The notes beneath the pieces are model-generated. The model searched no databases and was not told where the DNA came from. It saw only the letters and a list, made by a program, of their open reading frames with translations. Of a stretch of DNA of 64,000 nucleotides, positions 46,521 to 64,000 are shown in pieces; positions within the stretch are counted from its first letter, which is position 1; each line of letters opens with the position of its first letter. The translations under genes and the position numbers were made by a program. The stretch lies in contig NC_088103.1 of NCBI RefSeq assembly GCF_036370855.1, positions 10,231,404-10,295,403 of the forward strand, read 5' to 3'. Source of the DNA: Dromaius novaehollandiae. Its lineage: Eukaryota; Chordata; Aves; Casuariiformes; Dromaiidae.

Positions 46521-47419
46521 AGGGAGGGTGCTGGACTCCTTTTACAGGGGCAGCGTTCATGCAAAGAACATGATTTCAGCGGATCAGGATAACTAACGAA
46601 TTACTGCTTGTGTTTCTCCCTGAAAATTCATGCTTGCAAACTGTCTTTCACCCTTGAGTAAAGAACCAAGGAAAGTGGACAGGTTTTAGGAAACAGATTT
46701 TGGTCTTTTAAAGGCTTCCACTCTTCTGCTAATTTTCTAAGAAAAATATATCCTGATGTTCCCATCAATCTGCTAATATAATTTTTCTTGACAGGTAATT
46801 TAGGCTTGAGACATTAACAAAGGTAGGCCAAGAAGGGCAATTAAGATGTACACATGCAGATTACAATGATGCACTCTGCCGATTTGCATGCACCTCTGGT
46901 CAGCATTAAAAGAGCCCCGTGGATCGGTTTATCTCATAAGCATTCATCAGCACATCATCCAGGTACTCTGCCATATGCTTAATTTTAAACGAGGCTTTAA
47001 CGAAGCAGGCGTACAGCTTAGAAAGATGTCTGAATTCCTTGCTGACCTGGGCTAGTTGTCATGAGGGTTATTCCAGCCAAATAACTGGTAACGGGAGGTA
47101 CCGCTAGCCAGCGCCAAGAGATTACGAAATTCTCTTTGTGTGCTTGCTAAGGATGTTGCCTTTCCTGCGTAGCCGAGGAGCAGCCTCTAGAGGAACTGCC
47201 GGGAGGTTGCACTTGGCTGTCTGAATCCGCTCGTGTTTGATAGTTACTAATCATGGAATCTCTATTTTTTTTAAAAAAGTGGCTATTGTGAGTTTCTCCA
47301 GCAATACCTTTAGTCGTCAGAAATTGTTAATGGTTCAGCTTAATAAAAATCCATAATACTTTGAAATATTCTTGAATGATTGCAGCTTGAAAATTGATGG
47401 ATACAGGACAGTTCCTCTG

Positions 47420-62277
<14,858 letters not shown>

Positions 62278-64000
62278 CTAAAGGAAGGATGGAGCAGAAA
62301 ATAAACTCACCGTAACACCACTTATATAACAAACATACCTCCGTCCTGAGCGCGCTGACGTGGCAGAGGGAGTACAAGGGGGGGCAAAGGAAGAGCGATG
62401 CTTCAGCCTGATTCTCAGCCCAAACCGAAGAAAGCCTGGACTAGTTAAACCACTTGCCTTTGAGCACCAGTTTTGCATCAGTGCCAATAAGAGGAGACTC
62501 AGGCCCCGTGCACGATTAAAGATGGTCAAGGGGAACTGAGCTCCCTGCTCTGTTGTTCTGGAAATTATCTCATGGGTTGGTTTTACAGTGGGGATTCACT
62601 GGAAATGAATGACAAATGTCTAAGAGCTTTAAAGAAAAGTCACACTGAAATCTTTTCTGGAAAGAAAGTGACTTCTTTCAGAGCAAAGTCATCCGTTTCA
62701 AAATCTGGGGAAAAAACAGTTTCATCTTCCCTTTTTCCAACAGTATATATATATTTTTTAATTCTATACTATAAACTATAGGGCAATATAAACAAAATAT
62801 TCCATTTTGATAAAGCCAAAATGTTTTCATCAACCCAAAGTTCCCCCCCCCCCACTCCAGTTTACAAGGCATTTAAAAACACAATCTCTTTTGCATTTTA
62901 AAACAGAGGAAGTGTCAGAAGTACAAGGTTTGCACAGAAACAAAATCTCTGGTTGCTATACTGTCTTGCAGAGGTATAAAACACAACACGGCTGGCTCAC
63001 ACTACCAGCACTCCAATTTGTTTCTGTACAACTATGTGCCACTGCCCGTTCTACCCCCCAATATTGCATTTGACTTGGGCACATATCTAGAAGTGTCTTA
63101 CCTATTTCTAATATACATGCAAAGGGTAGAAAGTTATTTTCCTCGTGATTATAGAAAGCTTTATTACAAGTTACAGGGTTGGAACAAAACCTTCCACACC
63201 CTGGACATGTAATTGCACCTGCTAATTAGGCCTACACAGATCCTCCATTCAAGGAGGAATTGGTGCAGTACTTCTGTGTCCGTAATCCTGTCTGTGCTGC
63301 GGGAGACTTTCACCTGCTTTACCTGGCACGTGCCCCAAAGACAGCCACGTCTTACGAAAATTTCCCAGACACCCGTGGCTAGTGAGTTACAGACAAGCAA
63401 GATATATAATTGTATCTGTAATCAGCACCTAGAGAAAAGATCCATCAAGACAAACATCTCATGCCCTTTAGCACCTAGGTAGCGCTGGCAGCCAAATGCC
63501 AGGCCTGGCCAGAAGAGCTACCACATTTCTTGTTGTGCAAATGCTTTCCAATCTTTGCTGAGAATGTCAGAGGAAAAAAACCGTAGATCTTATTGAAAGT
63601 TTCCACTCAAATTTGTTTTCATCTAGATGTACTGCTTTACCGCAGACAAACCAGTGGTGCAGGCTAAGCAACACACATAGCTGGAGATTAGAAAGTTTCT
63701 AATCACCAACAACAGTGAAGTTCTTGAATGGTTTTTGCAGTAGCTTTTTTAGGATTTAGGAACTTGGCCAGATTTAAGACAGAGCTCAGTTTTTTAGGGT
63801 TGTATGCTTGGCTTTCCTTCCCGTTGTACAGACCTTTGTCCTTCAAACAAAGCAGTCTATTCCAACCACGTGCTCATGGGAAGATTTCCAAAGGGCAGTG
63901 GTTTCCCAGGTCTCTGGGTAAAAACGGGAGAGAATGACCACTTTTCTTGGTCCTAAAATGAGTGCTGCTGATCCATTTCCTTCTCAAGAAAATATTCAGA

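Larger units (their letters stand above)
31861..47419. other. Intergenic region between MACROH2A2 and COL13A1
   Basis: About 15.5 kb without a recognisable gene. It contains the (CA)n run, GT-rich repeat at 34484, T/pyrimidine tracts at 35870 and 37093, a T/G run at 39687, and the CpG-rich patch at 46355. A 107-codon minus-strand open frame (37435-37758) has no recognisable homology. An ATTTGCAT octamer lies at 46882-46889. No tRNA, rRNA or snRNA gene was recognised. Confidence 0.6.

Noticed and set aside
62278-64000. Search for the next upstream COL13A1 exon
   Set aside because: No Gly-X-Y reading stretch flanked by splice sites was found on the minus strand, so the next exon must lie outside the window.

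Overview
This window is vertebrate nuclear DNA, most likely from a bird; a crocodilian or turtle is not excluded. Its genes are split into short exons with GT-AG junctions and introns from under 300 bp to over 8 kb. It has a dense CpG island and a degraded CR1-type LINE 3' end. No bacterial, phage or CRISPR features were seen. The gene order AIFM2 - MACROH2A2 - COL13A1 matches, as a block, the arrangement I know from human 10q22.1.

Region by region. (1) About 1-2.3 kb, plus strand: the last two coding exons and 3' UTR of AIFM2 (FSP1, ferroptosis suppressor protein 1); the 5' part lies off the left edge. (2) 3.2-31.5 kb, minus strand: a complete MACROH2A2 coding region. Eight coding exons (3278-24008) join without any frame problem into a 372-residue protein, the usual vertebrate length. 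A non-coding first exon is inferred inside the CpG island at 30.3-31.85 kb, after a ~7 kb first intron that carries an old CR1 copy, an almost perfect 41-bp tandem duplication and little else. AIFM2 and MACROH2A2 are convergent, with 1,252 bp between their stop codons. (3) 31.9-47.4 kb: about 15 kb of intergenic DNA with simple repeats, homopolymer tracts and a small CpG-rich patch at 46.3-46.5 kb. (4) 47.4-62.3 kb, minus strand: the 3' end of COL13A1, a transmembrane collagen. It comprises eight coding exons of Gly-X-Y and C-terminal NC4 sequence plus a terminal exon that starts with the TGA stop codon. Upstream exons lie beyond the right edge.

The genes are functionally unrelated: a CoQ reductase, a histone variant and a plasma-membrane collagen. 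They share only their neighbourhood. The most interesting point is at the COL13A1 C-terminus. Two tandem, frame-equivalent exons (52242-52319 and 53293-53379) both start with Gly and both end in LDAPCPL, so they look like an exon duplication offering alternative ends to the COL3 helix. Next to them lies an unusual cluster of intronic CpG-rich patches. I found no evidence for a wholly new biological system; the rest is compositional or regulatory detail.
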